A stretch of 64,000 nucleotides of DNA from Legionella cincinnatiensis (GTDB lineage Bacteria; Pseudomonadota; Gammaproteobacteria; Legionellales; Legionellaceae): positions 1,426,001 through 1,490,000 of the forward strand of contig NZ_UGNX01000001.1 in the NCBI RefSeq assembly GCF_900452415.1. Reading direction: 5' to 3'. A program made the position numbers and the translations under genes. This document shows positions 11,232-20,886 of this stretch, one piece after another. The stretch's first letter is position 1. The number at the start of each line of letters is the position of its first letter. Below the pieces are notes generated by a model. It did no database searches. It saw only the letters and a program-made list of their open reading frames with translations, and was not told the DNA's origin.

Positions 11232-12164
11232 TCACATCGGAACAACTTGGTAGTGATTATCCAAGCCCGCTTGCTCTTCAAGTTGTGATTTGAGATTAAT
11301 AAGATCCAGAGTTCTTACTTCACATAATGTCTTCATGGCATTTAAATCATGCGTGGCGCCCCCGTGCCATCCCCCATCTGCCACCCGGCCGGGTAAATAC
11401 CAGATGCCTTTCCATATAGCAAACGCGGAACCTAACTTGGAATCAACACTAAACCAATCTTCGTCCTTATGAGTAGCCCAATTGTAGAATTGTTTCGATG
11501 ATTCTGGCTGCGAGGTAAACTTAGGTACAGGACAAAATGGCTGATTAGAGCAGTATTCATCAACAACATGCATAGGCAGCAACTTTTGGGCACCACCAAC
11601 ACCTTCTCGCCACTGAGTATTAATAATGGCACTCCAATTCATATTCCCTAGCGCATTGATTAAATCTACTTGTGTTTGCAGCTCTTTAATGAGGGTATTT
11701 TCAAAATCAAAATGCTTTTCAGTGATTGTTTTCCCATTCAGCCTATAAGTGACTCCGTCGGTGTTGACTTTGTTGTATTGAGCAATCAATTTTGCAAATA
11801 CTTTTCTGCTTTCTTTCTTCTGGGGTATGCACGCAATCATTTTTGCCCACATGTGTTTATCCAGAGCCCACAGTGCATATTCAAAGCCACTTATGTTCTC
11901 AAATTCTCGCCCAGAACAATCAGTAACGAAGCCCCTTTTAAAAAGTAAACTCCTGTCCTTCTTTAACATTGCTTTAACTGTATCATGCTTACCCTGCACG
12001 ACATGGTGCAGTAGCTTACGAACATTAATCATGGGTTTAAACAAAGCTAAATGATATTTTGATGCCTGAGCCAAGTTCACTAAATCACGGTTTGATAAAT
12101 TTTTTGCTGTTTCGACTTCGATTTCTGTCGGTAATTCATCAAACATCTCAAATTTGTCTTGCAT
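11232..12164 (-). CDS. F-box-like protein, candidate Dot/Icm effector
   Basis: The protein is 310 residues. Residues 10-46 read ELPTEIEVETAKNLS then NRDLVNLAQASKYHLALF. This follows the F-box pattern LPxE..x6..L..xDL..L..(A/V)xK, the module that recruits host SKP1-cullin ubiquitin ligases. It continues with an ankyrin-like helical stretch (residues 50-115, ..VVQGKHDTVKAMLKKD.. and FEYALWALDKHMWAKMI). The C-terminal half has many Trp and Gly and no recognised domain. The ATG has a GGGGAAAAG ribosome site. It ends about 20 bases from the reverse transcriptase relic. The effector role is inferred from the F-box and the Legionella-like context; no catalytic motif is seen. Confidence 0.6.
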   Translation of the reverse strand: MQDKFEMFDELPTEIEVETAKNLSNRDLVNLAQASKYHLALFKPMINVRKLLHHVVQGKHDTVKAMLKKDRSLLFKRGFVTDCSGREFENISGFEYALWALDKHMWAKMIACIPQKKESRKVFAKLIAQYNKVNTDGVTYRLNGKTITEKHFDFENTLIKELQTQVDLINALGNMNWSAIINTQWREGVGGAQKLLPMHVVDEYCSNQPFCPVPKFTSQPESSKQFYNWATHKDEDWFSVDSKLGSAFAIWKGIWYLPGRVADGGWHGGATHDLNAMKTLCEVRTLDLINLKSQLEEQAGLDNHYQVVPM

Positions 12165-12472
12165 ACTTTTCCCCTATAATTTGAATTTTTATAATGGGAA
12201 ATATTTAATCAATTTAACCTTAATTAATCCAATTAGTTTTATTCGTAAGTCATATTAAAAAAATTCATAACTCATGAATGGGCGAGGTTGAAAAGCATTG
12301 ATAAAGGAGCAGCCTTCTTTTGGGAGGTTGCCTTTCAGTCCATTGTTATCACCTATATTATAGTTGGTAATAAATTTTGATTGATATTAGTTAATACATT
12401 AATACGAGGCCCCCTCAGCCAGAACGGTTTGAAATGTAATAACTCGATCTTTTATCCATAACTGACGTTAAA
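12165..12472. other. Intergenic region between two minus-strand genes
   Basis: This is 308 AT-rich bases upstream of the F-box gene. Promoter sequences for that gene are expected here. I see no additional gene, RNA or clear hairpin. Confidence 0.5.
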
Positions 12473-13711
12473 TTACAAGTCTTTGGACGGTGATGTTGTA
12501 TGAGCTTGATAATGCCAAAATTTGGGTAATAACAAACAGCATGCAGTTACTCCAACAATGCACAATATACCGCCTGAGATCAAGGCTGTCGAAATACCAA
12601 GAGAAGAGGCGATAAAGCCGGCACGTGTATCCCCTAATTTAGGCCCGCTTAAATAACTAATCATTTCAATACCGGCTAACCTGCCTCTGTATTCGGTTGG
12701 AATAGTATTATTCCATAGGGTAGTGCGAAAAATACCGCTTATGGCATCAAATGCACCAGACAGTGCTAAGAAAATAAGGGCTAACCAAAGTGAGTCTGCT
12801 AATCCAAATCCAATAATTGAGGCTCCCCAAAGTAGCGCAGCTATTGCAATTGCTTTACCATCTTGGTTTATTTTTGAAGTCCACCCACTAAAAAATGAAA
12901 TAAATAGTGCACCAATAGCTGGGGCAGAGTAGAGTAGGCCTAGAGTTTTTGCACCACCAAATGATTGTGCCAGAGCAGGAAGCAATGCATTAGGCCAAGC
13001 AAAAATCATAGCAAAAAAATCAACAAAATAACTTCCTATTAATTCTTGTCGATTAAAAGCAAAAGAAATTCCTTGTTTTAAAGAAGATAAAATGGATGGG
13101 TGTTCTTTAATTTCTGGTTTAGGTAAAGTATGCATTCTTGCTAAAGTAATTAATGATAAGAAAAAAGTAAGCAAATCAATAAAATAAGTAACCACAATAC
13201 CATAATGGGCAATTAGTAACCCAGCAATTGCCGGCGCACAAATCATGCAAAAACTAAATTTAAATGTAGCGAGTGCTCCTACTTTTTTATAATCACTTGG
13301 ATTTACGATCTGCTGGATAACACTGTCAAAAGCAGGACGATGTAATCCATTAATGGCTGACATTGCCGCAGAAACAATAAAAATTAGCCATGTAGATGGA
13401 GTTGTATGATAAGAGTTCAACGCCAGTAAGAAACAGCCTCCAGTCAGAAATAGTTCACTGATAATTAATAATCTTCTACGATTATACCGATCAGCAAATA
13501 CTCCTCCAATCAGTGCGGTGATTAATAGAGGCAGTAATTGCACAAGGCTTAATAATCCGACCATAAAGCTCGAATGGCTTATTTGATAAATTTGATAGGG
13601 TAGGGCAACACTACTGATCATAGTGCCAATAAATGAAATGAATTGTCCTGAATAGAGCAATCGAAAGTCACGATTTTTTTTGAGTAGAGAAAAATCTAAG
13701 AACTGACTCAT
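12473..13711 (-). CDS. MFS transporter, EntS/DHA3-like exporter
   Basis: The 412-residue protein has twelve predicted membrane segments. The DHA3-family signature lies between helices 2 and 3 (GVFADRYNRRRLLI), with the N-terminal FRLLYSGQFISFIGTMIS. This subgroup includes the enterobactin exporter EntS and macrolide pumps, and its members export small molecules by proton antiport. The substrate here is unknown. No metabolite genes are directly beside it, although an isonitrile and NRPS island lies about 21 kb away. It is intact. Confidence 0.8.
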   Translation of the reverse strand: MSQFLDFSLLKKNRDFRLLYSGQFISFIGTMISSVALPYQIYQISHSSFMVGLLSLVQLLPLLITALIGGVFADRYNRRRLLIISELFLTGGCFLLALNSYHTTPSTWLIFIVSAAMSAINGLHRPAFDSVIQQIVNPSDYKKVGALATFKFSFCMICAPAIAGLLIAHYGIVVTYFIDLLTFFLSLITLARMHTLPKPEIKEHPSILSSLKQGISFAFNRQELIGSYFVDFFAMIFAWPNALLPALAQSFGGAKTLGLLYSAPAIGALFISFFSGWTSKINQDGKAIAIAALLWGASIIGFGLADSLWLALIFLALSGAFDAISGIFRTTLWNNTIPTEYRGRLAGIEMISYLSGPKLGDTRAGFIASSLGISTALISGGILCIVGVTACCLLLPKFWHYQAHTTSPSKDL

Positions 13712-14174
13712 TTTGAAATATCCAAAATTATGGAAAACTTAGTTTTATTGAAAAACTATTTGTCACGTGTTGCGAGCTGAGAGATGTTACATCTTTTATT
13801 GCCTACATATTATCTTTTATACATGGCTTGATGCTTAATACTAAATTTTATTAGCATTAAGCACCATCGATAACCATGCTAGCTCCAATTCATAATTTTG
13901 GGGAGAGGAGCATAGGATGGATTATAAACAATCCTCAATAGAACAGTAAACATTAATTTGTGCTTTTTATTTATTTCATAGTTAATAATGATTATAAGAG
14001 ATTGAAAATACATTAATATTTGAAATTTTCGTATAACATATCAGAACAATCAATTGGATATAAATTTAACTTAATGTTTAAATTAAGTGAAAATAAGCCA
14101 TGGCAAGCTGATGGTGAAAATTTGCATCTATTGAAGAAATTGGTGCGCGACTAAAACAAATTGGTACGAAAAAA
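13712..14174. other. AT-rich intergenic region with a possible SDR tail
   Basis: This is 463 bases without a complete gene. On the minus strand, 13887-13857 reads GASMVIDGA then stop, which matches the C-terminal end of many short-chain dehydrogenases. No more of such a gene is recognisable upstream of it. Just before 14175 the frame of the next gene is already open (FASIEEIGARLKQIGTKK) back to a TGA, but without any start codon. That gene may therefore have lost its 5' end. Confidence 0.35.
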
Positions 14175-14657
14175 ATGAGTTGTTTAGATACCTTAAAATA
14201 CATAATTCAAGAAATAATTAAAGAAAAAAATAAACTGCATCAAGAGAATACAGTTTATTTAGAGCGAACATGCTGTACTTTATACGAAAAAAAAGTAGTA
14301 ATTGATAGTCTCATTAAAAACCTTGCTTTTGAGATTGCCGTTAGAGATGAGATTTTTACAAAGAGACTCCAGATACCAGAGGTAGGTATACAACCCTACT
14401 CAGAAACAACATGCAAGAATTTGATAAACATAACTGTTGCTATGGATACTTTAAATAAAGCATCCAACTCTGGAATCAAATTTTCTGAGAAAGGACTGGA
14501 AGATATACTTTTTAAATTTGGGAAAAAGGCAGAAAGTTATTTAAGTCATCCATTTATAAAACAATATATTGTTCACGATGGAAAATTTCAATTATTTATG
14601 GGTAGAACTATAAATACAATAAATAAAGTCTTCTTACAGAAATACATCTTCTTATAG
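14175..14657 (+). CDS. Hypothetical helical protein, possibly 5'-truncated
   Basis: The protein is 160 residues and I do not recognise it. It is predicted mostly alpha-helical and Lys/Glu/Ile-rich, with no signal peptide, membrane segment or enzymatic motif. The frame extends 19 codons upstream of the ATG with protein-like composition but no initiation codon, so the gene may be a remnant of a longer one. No good ribosome site is visible at the ATG (a run of A residues). Its low complexity and position among effector candidates are compatible with a secreted effector, but nothing proves it. Confidence 0.45.
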   Translation: MSCLDTLKYIIQEIIKEKNKLHQENTVYLERTCCTLYEKKVVIDSLIKNLAFEIAVRDEIFTKRLQIPEVGIQPYSETTCKNLINITVAMDTLNKASNSGIKFSEKGLEDILFKFGKKAESYLSHPFIKQYIVHDGKFQLFMGRTINTINKVFLQKYIFL

Positions 14658-14745
14658 CATTGTATAGCACCACCCATTAGGTTCGATACATCATTGCAAG
14701 CTCGGTTGGATTAGTCATGTACTTGGTTAACTCATTCAGCTTACT

Positions 14746-16245
14746 TTATTTGCACCTTGTCTCGTATGATTTTTTAATTTTTGAACCTTTTTCTTTTGGC
14801 GGATACACATCTGCCAACGATACAGAAGTACCATGTTCCGAAACAATACGCGCATGGTGCCGCCTTAATTCACGTGGTTCTTCTACACCACAGGAATGGC
14901 AAATGACTCCTACTTCATAAGTGAGGTTTTTTACATAGTGATATACGCGGTTCGCTTTAATTTTAGGATTTAAACCTCTAACAAGCCATTTATTGTGTGT
15001 TGTAATTCCTGTAGGACACGTATTTTTATGGCATTTTAATGCTTGAACACAGCCAAGAGCAAACATAAAGCCACGTGCTGAATTTACAAAATCAGCACCG
15101 ACACAGAGTGCCCATGCAACCATGCCAGGGGTTATTAATTTTCCTGATGCTATAATTTTAATTCGTTCACGTAAATCATATTCAATGAGCTTATCAACAA
15201 GAACAGGAAGACTTTCTGTTAAAGGTAACCCCATATAATCTGCTAAAGTAAGTGGAGTAGCTCCTGTTCCACCCTCAGCACCATCCAGGGTAATAAAGTC
15301 AGGTGCATATTCAACTCCTCTTTTAATAATCTCTTGGCAAAGTTCATCGAGCCATTCATAATTTCCTAAAACAACTTTAAACCCGGTAGGTTTACCCGTT
15401 ATTTCTCTTATGTGATGAATCATGTTCAGCAATTCAAAAGAGTTTGAAATTTCAGGAAAACGGTTAGGGCTTATTGCGTCTTGATGAGGTTTGATTCCGC
15501 GAATTTTAGCAATTTCTTGAGTTACTTTTACTGCGGGTAATAATCCCCCTTTGCCAGGTTTTGCTCCTTGACTTAGTTTAATTTCAAACATTTTAATTTG
15601 AGGGTGCGCTGCGGCTTCTTTCAATTTTTCATCAGATAAATTGCCATGTTCATCACGATAACCATATTTTGCGGTGCCAATTTGAGCTACTAAATCACAA
15701 CCACCATCCAAATGATAAGGCGATAATCCACCTTCACCTGTATTAAGCCAGCAACCTGCTTTTTGAGCACCATGCGATAATGCTAAAATTGCATTTTTCG
15801 AAATGGCTCCATGACTCATTGCGGAAATGTTAATTAATGAGCTTGTTGTGTAAGGAAATTTACAATGTTTTCCTATTGTCACTGATCCTGCTTTTACGAC
15901 ATCCCGTTTAAGTACTGGGAAGGGAGAGTCTACAAAATATATTGTATTAATCGGTTTGCGATCTCGAGTAGTTCCAAATCCTATGGTGGTGTCTGTGTTT
16001 TTGCTTGCTTCATAAACCCATGTACGTTCAGTGCGATTAAAGGGTAACTCCTCTCGATCTCGAGCGTAAAAATACTCTCTTAAGTATACCCCTAATCTTT
16101 CGGCAATATAGCGTATGTAACCAATAATAGGAAAATTTCTTAATATAGTGTGTTTTTTTTGGGATACATTCCATATCGCTACAAGAATGATTAATGAGAT
16201 TAAAATAATGACTAATAATTCTAAAAAGCTGGTGTATCCTTTCAT
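14746..16245 (-). CDS. FMN-binding glutamate synthase-family protein, membrane-anchored
   Basis: The 499-residue protein corresponds to the FMN and [3Fe-4S] synthase domain of glutamate synthase, without the amidotransferase part. A single membrane segment lies at residues 8-26. The barrel includes GEGGLSPYHLDGG, KPGKGGLLPAVKV, LDGAEGGTGATPL and IASGKLITPGMVAWAL. The iron-sulphur cysteines follow the GltB spacing C-x5-C-x4-C (CVQALKCHKNTC). A further CHSC pair lies near the C-terminus. Proteins of this class are often annotated as glutamate synthase-like or YerD-like. Their physiological substrate is not settled, and without a glutaminase domain nearby I would not call it GOGAT. Confidence 0.8.
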   Translation of the reverse strand: MKGYTSFLELLVIILISLIILVAIWNVSQKKHTILRNFPIIGYIRYIAERLGVYLREYFYARDREELPFNRTERTWVYEASKNTDTTIGFGTTRDRKPINTIYFVDSPFPVLKRDVVKAGSVTIGKHCKFPYTTSSLINISAMSHGAISKNAILALSHGAQKAGCWLNTGEGGLSPYHLDGGCDLVAQIGTAKYGYRDEHGNLSDEKLKEAAAHPQIKMFEIKLSQGAKPGKGGLLPAVKVTQEIAKIRGIKPHQDAISPNRFPEISNSFELLNMIHHIREITGKPTGFKVVLGNYEWLDELCQEIIKRGVEYAPDFITLDGAEGGTGATPLTLADYMGLPLTESLPVLVDKLIEYDLRERIKIIASGKLITPGMVAWALCVGADFVNSARGFMFALGCVQALKCHKNTCPTGITTHNKWLVRGLNPKIKANRVYHYVKNLTYEVGVICHSCGVEEPRELRRHHARIVSEHGTSVSLADVYPPKEKGSKIKKSYETRCK

Positions 16246-16871
16246 AAATAAGCATCCAAGCTAGAAACTCACTCAGAATACAATACAAAAGTGTTTGCCA
16301 GCAAGGGTGAAGAGCGGTAGAACTCAGAATTAAGGAAATCAATGTATACCATAATTAGCGCTTATTGATTGGATAATGGCATAAAGATATTGCATATGTC
16401 ATTTTGATCGTATAAATTGCATTTTATGCTAAATAAAAACTAAAGGATTAATGTTGTGTCAACATGTTGCGATCTCATCATACAAGTAGACACCATGGAT
16501 GAAAATGTCACCGTTTACTTCACAAGAATCAATGCCCTATTGCATGTCAAAAAGATCTTAAGATTAGAGATACAACGATACAACCCAATGACTTATATGA
16601 CTGATCAATATCAGCCTTTCACTATTAAAACAACATAAACTTTAATCTTCATTATTTTATCAAGGAGGATAAAAAAATTACTAAAACAGAACAAAATTAA
16701 GGATTAACACTTTGCACTGGACAAAACTTCAAACCCTATATGTTGTGTCTTGTCCATAGCCTTTCTAAGTGATCTAGATACTGTGGTTAGGCCGATATAC
16801 ATCGGGAATTAGTCCAAACACTCAATATTGTCTTGTACGAAGGGATTAACAACTTCCAAAAAGGGGTAAAT
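16246..16871. other. Long intergenic region between divergent genes
   Basis: This is 626 bases. It holds the promoters of the GltB-like gene (minus) and the OTU-like gene (plus). A strong ribosome site, AAGGAGGATA near 16664, is followed by ATT and a seven-codon frame, so it serves no visible gene. A weak 60-codon frame at 16456-16638 has no recognisable sequence and was not called. Confidence 0.4.
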
Positions 16872-18593
16872 ATGTTTCAAGTGGATAATAGTGGTAAAGG
16901 CAATTGCATGTATTATGCGTATAGTATTTCTTTAATGTATTTTCTACGAGCCAAGAATATTCCTGATGTAGCTGAAGATATTTTTAATACATTAAAACTT
17001 GGAGAAGAGGAAAAAGTTCGTTTACGAGTTCTATTATCTAAGAAGTCAGACCAAGAGTTTTCCTCTTCTGAGATTAAAAATATCATTGAACCTATTCTTG
17101 GAAAAGCAACTCGAAATTTAGCGGCAGAATATACAAAAAAGGAATTTAAATTGTCTCCTCAAGATACTCCTTTATTTTCTTCTGCTCATTATGGGTTAGA
17201 GTTTTGTTTTAAATGTTCTATGCGGATTAATAGCTCAGAATTGTCCCATCTTATTGAGCATGAGTTTGATAATCCTGATTATATTGGAGCAGAAATCTAT
17301 AAGGTCAAAGGCATGGACATAGCAATGCATGAGTATTCTTTAGCTCGATTGCCTTATGTTGTTGAAAAATTCAATCGTCAGTGGAGCATTAAAGAACTAG
17401 AATGCATACAACAGAAAAAAGAACTCACTGAACGTGAGATTCAATCTCAAAAAAGAACTCTTTTAGATAATATTCTGAGAAATGAGACAATCGAGTTTTT
17501 TTTAGGAGAAGAAGACAAGCATTTGGATCAATATGCTCATCATCTCCAACAAAACGGTGTATGGGGCACAGAAGAAACGCTTTTCGTCCTCCATCGTGCG
17601 ATTCAAGGAGAACATTTAGTTCGGAATCAAGAGGGGAGAGCTCATATTTTATACGATAGAGAGATTATCTTACATCTGTATCGAAATGATGGAATTTCCT
17701 ACGATCAATCTGGAAGTCCAGAAATGATTGTAAATAATAAAGGTAATGTTCATTGGACTTCGATCATACCTGATTCAATATTTGTATTAAAGTACACTCC
17801 TCAAGAACAAAGACTTTATCAATTACTTGATGACATGCAGATGGAGTATGAAAGTATACCACAAGGCTCAGAAAAACAGGCCAGTATTTCAAGCGATTGG
17901 ATTCATGCTTTAAGAGTTCAAATAGGTGCCATGAAAGATAATCCTAGTCAAGAAGCGAAAGAGAAAGCAATGAGCGATTCGATGCAAATTCTTGGTAAGA
18001 TGATGCCAATATTAGGTAATTATCCCTATTGGAGAGTTTTGCTCGCTCATTTTTTCACTGCCTTGCTCGAATGTATTCCCACCTTGATGGCAGACAAAAA
18101 AATAAGTTCGGGATTGATTCAATGTGAATCATTGCTCACTACACGACCACATCTTACTCCAGTAGCTTCAGAGAAAAAAGAATTATCACCTCCAGATATT
18201 ACCAATACTGAGGAAAGGCCAAGCCAATCTCAAAAAGAAATGGTCAGTAAGTTTTCTCAACATACTCTGTTCAAAAAACCGTCTACAACAATTCAAAGGG
18301 CTTATCCTGAGGAAATTGCCAGATATATTCGAGAAAACAAACAAACAGGACCAAGGGTAGCAAAGGTGTTGAGAAAAATGTATCAAGAAGGACTTCATGG
18401 GAGTGAAGAGTATTCTCCAGAAAAGTGTAGAGAAATAGCCCAACGTTACATTGGTTATGTCAAATATCAAGGACGGCATTTTGTTCTTGAGGATGTGGTT
18501 CATTTTATAAAAGAAATGGATGAAGTGATAAAACAAAAAGAGGAAAATCTTGAGGAGTTTATTGAACATGTTGATGGTATGAAGTTCAACTAA
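16872..18593 (+). CDS. OTU-type deubiquitinase candidate (LotB/LotC-like), probable effector
   Basis: The chosen start is the ATG at 16872, behind AAAAGGGG; an in-frame TTG at 16833 lacks a ribosome site. The protein is 573 residues. Residues 5-12 read DNSGKGNC and continue MYYAYSISLMYFL, an OTU catalytic Asp/Cys loop (D5, C12). WGTEETLFVLHRAI near residue 230 corresponds to the OTU WGG..EL..L element. NVHWTSII supplies the catalytic His (H294). About 280 residues separate Cys and His, filled by a charged helical lobe. From memory, this long insertion is the hallmark of Legionella LOT deubiquitinases rather than eukaryotic OTUs. A C-terminal Glu-rich stretch (KEENLEEFIEH) fits a Dot/Icm translocation signal. 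Activity is inferred. Confidence 0.65.
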   Translation: MFQVDNSGKGNCMYYAYSISLMYFLRAKNIPDVAEDIFNTLKLGEEEKVRLRVLLSKKSDQEFSSSEIKNIIEPILGKATRNLAAEYTKKEFKLSPQDTPLFSSAHYGLEFCFKCSMRINSSELSHLIEHEFDNPDYIGAEIYKVKGMDIAMHEYSLARLPYVVEKFNRQWSIKELECIQQKKELTEREIQSQKRTLLDNILRNETIEFFLGEEDKHLDQYAHHLQQNGVWGTEETLFVLHRAIQGEHLVRNQEGRAHILYDREIILHLYRNDGISYDQSGSPEMIVNNKGNVHWTSIIPDSIFVLKYTPQEQRLYQLLDDMQMEYESIPQGSEKQASISSDWIHALRVQIGAMKDNPSQEAKEKAMSDSMQILGKMMPILGNYPYWRVLLAHFFTALLECIPTLMADKKISSGLIQCESLLTTRPHLTPVASEKKELSPPDITNTEERPSQSQKEMVSKFSQHTLFKKPSTTIQRAYPEEIARYIRENKQTGPRVAKVLRKMYQEGLHGSEEYSPEKCREIAQRYIGYVKYQGRHFVLEDVVHFIKEMDEVIKQKEENLEEFIEHVDGMKFN

Positions 18594-18783
18594 TTCATTA
18601 AATTCTATTGTTAATTGTCAGCACAATTTTTCCATCTCGACATTTTAGATGCATATCATAATTCATCGAGATGGAGCAATTTATAAACTAAATTTGATCT
18701 GACAGATACTTCTTAAAAACCCGGAAGCTGTCAGAGCACGTTTGAACTGCTACTGCATTTAATGCTTGTGTATCTAGAATTCG

Positions 18784-20385
18784 TTAGTTAAGTCTGATTC
18801 GATTGTTTCTCTCCTCTGTTATTTCCAAATCATTTAATTCAACTTCCAGTTGTGCCTTATAGTTTTTAAATTTATCAGTAAGAGTCTCTCGACCAACTAG
18901 CTTTTGTTCTTCAGTGTGAAGTGCATCATGTAAATAACGAGTAAATGAGTTCGCATTAACACCTGAAGTGTTAACTATTTCATGCGTTGCTTTTAATATT
19001 TCGGCCATAGGCCTATCCTGCTCAATCATTTTTATTAATTTGTCTGCTTGTTCTCTTCCATACGAACCATAAGACCAATTAGTGAGTCGCCAGCCTGTAG
19101 CGTTTGCGGTAGACCATTGTAAATATTTTTCTGCAGCGGTTTTTACGTTCTCTATGGTTTTGCCGATCTTTTCCTTTTCGGTAAATAGTTCCCCAATTTT
19201 TAGTCTTTTCTCGTCAATTTTTTCTTGAAGTGCAATTTTATCTTCTTCCTTAACCAAGGTATTTTTTTGATTCTCAAGCTTTTTTAATGCTTCGAGTAGA
19301 TCTTTTTTGCATTCTTTGGCCTCTGTCATCGTTTTAGATTTTACTATTCGTTCAGGCTTAATGGCATTGCAGTCTTGAAGCAAAGCATTCAACGGGTTTG
19401 TAAGTCGATCAAATGTGTTTACCGCTTCAGCATTTTTCAATAAAGTCCCATCTCGCTTGATAAATAACCCTCCAGGATTACTTACTGTTCTCATGTGTTT
19501 ATTGTTAAGAATTGTATAATCTTCCTTAGCTAATGCTTGCATAACCCCTAATGGTAACCCGGGAATTTTTTGTTTAAATGTTTTGTCATCGGTATGAATA
19601 CGACGAGGCTCAGATGGAGGACCCTCAAAATTTTCATTAAGTCTAGCACCAATCATTGTCTTAGGTGGTCTGCTTGGGAAGGTATCTATAGAGATTGTAG
19701 GTTTACCCTTTCTATGTACTTCTATCCACATATGTTCGGGTAGAAGCTGTCCATGGCCTATGTCATTTTTATCTTCTTCTGAACTACCTCCCCCCCCATA
19801 ACCACCGCACAGATAGACAGTGACCTCTTCTTCATCCATAGGCTGACCACATTGTCTGGTAGCGTGATTACCTAGTTCACCCATAATTGCTTTTCTTACA
19901 TCTTTGCTGTCAATGGTAAGAGGAACATCTAAGGACTCCATGGTGCTTGCCAAATTACCCAAATTTTCTAAGGACCAATATTCACCATCATCAAGTCTGC
20001 CATCTGCAGCAAATCTAAAGCAGGCTATAGAGTCAATCGTATTTTTGTGATTCGCAAATTGTTGTTGATGATCTATGATTTGTTCATTCATGGCTTTAAA
20101 AAAAGCATCTTTGTTCATTTTTTGATCTTCAACGGTACTGTTATTTTTCAACCTATTCCAAAACAAGTTCATCATTTTGTTAAGATTTTCTTCATTAGGT
20201 TCACCGAGTTCACCCGTCTTCATTTGTCTATAGTATTCATTGATGGCCGGAGAAAGTGTAGAATACAAAGATTGTGTTCGTACTGTTGCCTGATAATCGT
20301 TAGGTGGGTTCGTCTTATTTACAATTGCAGTTATTATTTCTTTTATTGCCCCTTCAAACTCCCCCCATGTCTTGATGTCAGCCAT
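18784..20385 (-). CDS. Large protein of unknown function with coiled coil, candidate effector
   Basis: The protein is 533 residues and not recognised as a known family. Residues 1-120 are helical. Residues 120-240 form a compact region with CFRFAADGRLDDGEYWSL, a glycine loop CGGYGGGGSS, then EHMWIEVHRKGK and SIDTFPSRPP. The His in HMWIEV (H218) followed by Asp in SIDTF (D234) resembles the His/Asp half of transglutaminase-like cysteine enzymes; C179 and C193 are candidate nucleophiles. Residues 340-430 form a coiled coil (ENQKNTLVKEEDKIALQEKI). The C-terminus is Glu-rich (LNDLEITEERN), like effector secretion signals. The ribosome site GGAG lies eight bases before the ATG. It is transcribed away from the iol operon. 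Confidence 0.55.
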   Translation of the reverse strand: MADIKTWGEFEGAIKEIITAIVNKTNPPNDYQATVRTQSLYSTLSPAINEYYRQMKTGELGEPNEENLNKMMNLFWNRLKNNSTVEDQKMNKDAFFKAMNEQIIDHQQQFANHKNTIDSIACFRFAADGRLDDGEYWSLENLGNLASTMESLDVPLTIDSKDVRKAIMGELGNHATRQCGQPMDEEEVTVYLCGGYGGGGSSEEDKNDIGHGQLLPEHMWIEVHRKGKPTISIDTFPSRPPKTMIGARLNENFEGPPSEPRRIHTDDKTFKQKIPGLPLGVMQALAKEDYTILNNKHMRTVSNPGGLFIKRDGTLLKNAEAVNTFDRLTNPLNALLQDCNAIKPERIVKSKTMTEAKECKKDLLEALKKLENQKNTLVKEEDKIALQEKIDEKRLKIGELFTEKEKIGKTIENVKTAAEKYLQWSTANATGWRLTNWSYGSYGREQADKLIKMIEQDRPMAEILKATHEIVNTSGVNANSFTRYLHDALHTEEQKLVGRETLTDKFKNYKAQLEVELNDLEITEERNNRIRLN

Positions 20386-20886
20386 AATTCATTCTCCATA
20401 TTTAAGCAGTACTTTGTTTAATAATAGCAAAGAAATAGTTTTATTGTGGGTTATCCAATTTATTGATATATAGGATTAATAGGAGCAGCGAACAAATTAA
20501 GACTCTTTTTCGGCCTCTGTTGAACTGAGACATGGTTCAAAACACACGTATTTTAGTGAGCACAGTGCGAGTAAAATCAACTCATTCGATGTTTACTAAA
20601 AGGGCAAGAAATTTGCGGCTCTTTTGTGCCTCCGTAGAAATTAGTGATGCACAAATTTTCAACCTTTGAACATCAAGAATCAGATGCTGAAAAATGGTTT
20701 TAAAACCATAGTAACATCTTTTGGCTATTTTGATTTTACCCTAACAAAGCCGCTGTTTTAATCCTCAAGAGAATGCATATTTTAATGAAAAAATGATTAT
20801 TTTCGGTACCATTATTTGCTGTTTATTCCCTATAGAAGGTGATAACATCATCAACGATTAAGTATGAGCTAAGGAAAGTAGCACTT
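20386..20886. other. Intergenic region upstream of the inositol operon
   Basis: This is 501 bases between the divergent effector-like gene and the iol operon. It should hold both promoters. I see no further gene and no clear operator palindrome. Confidence 0.45.

Noticed and set aside
13857-13887. C-terminal short-chain dehydrogenase tail GASMVIDGA on the minus strand
   Set aside because: Only about ten codons match; too short to call a pseudogene.
14010-14040. ATTAATATT resembling a PmrA half-site
   Set aside because: Only one half-site fits; the second half does not match, and AT-rich DNA produces such hits often.
16456-16638. 60-codon frame in the gap before the OTU-like gene
   Set aside because: GTG start with an AAAGGA site, but the sequence matches nothing and has no second line of support.
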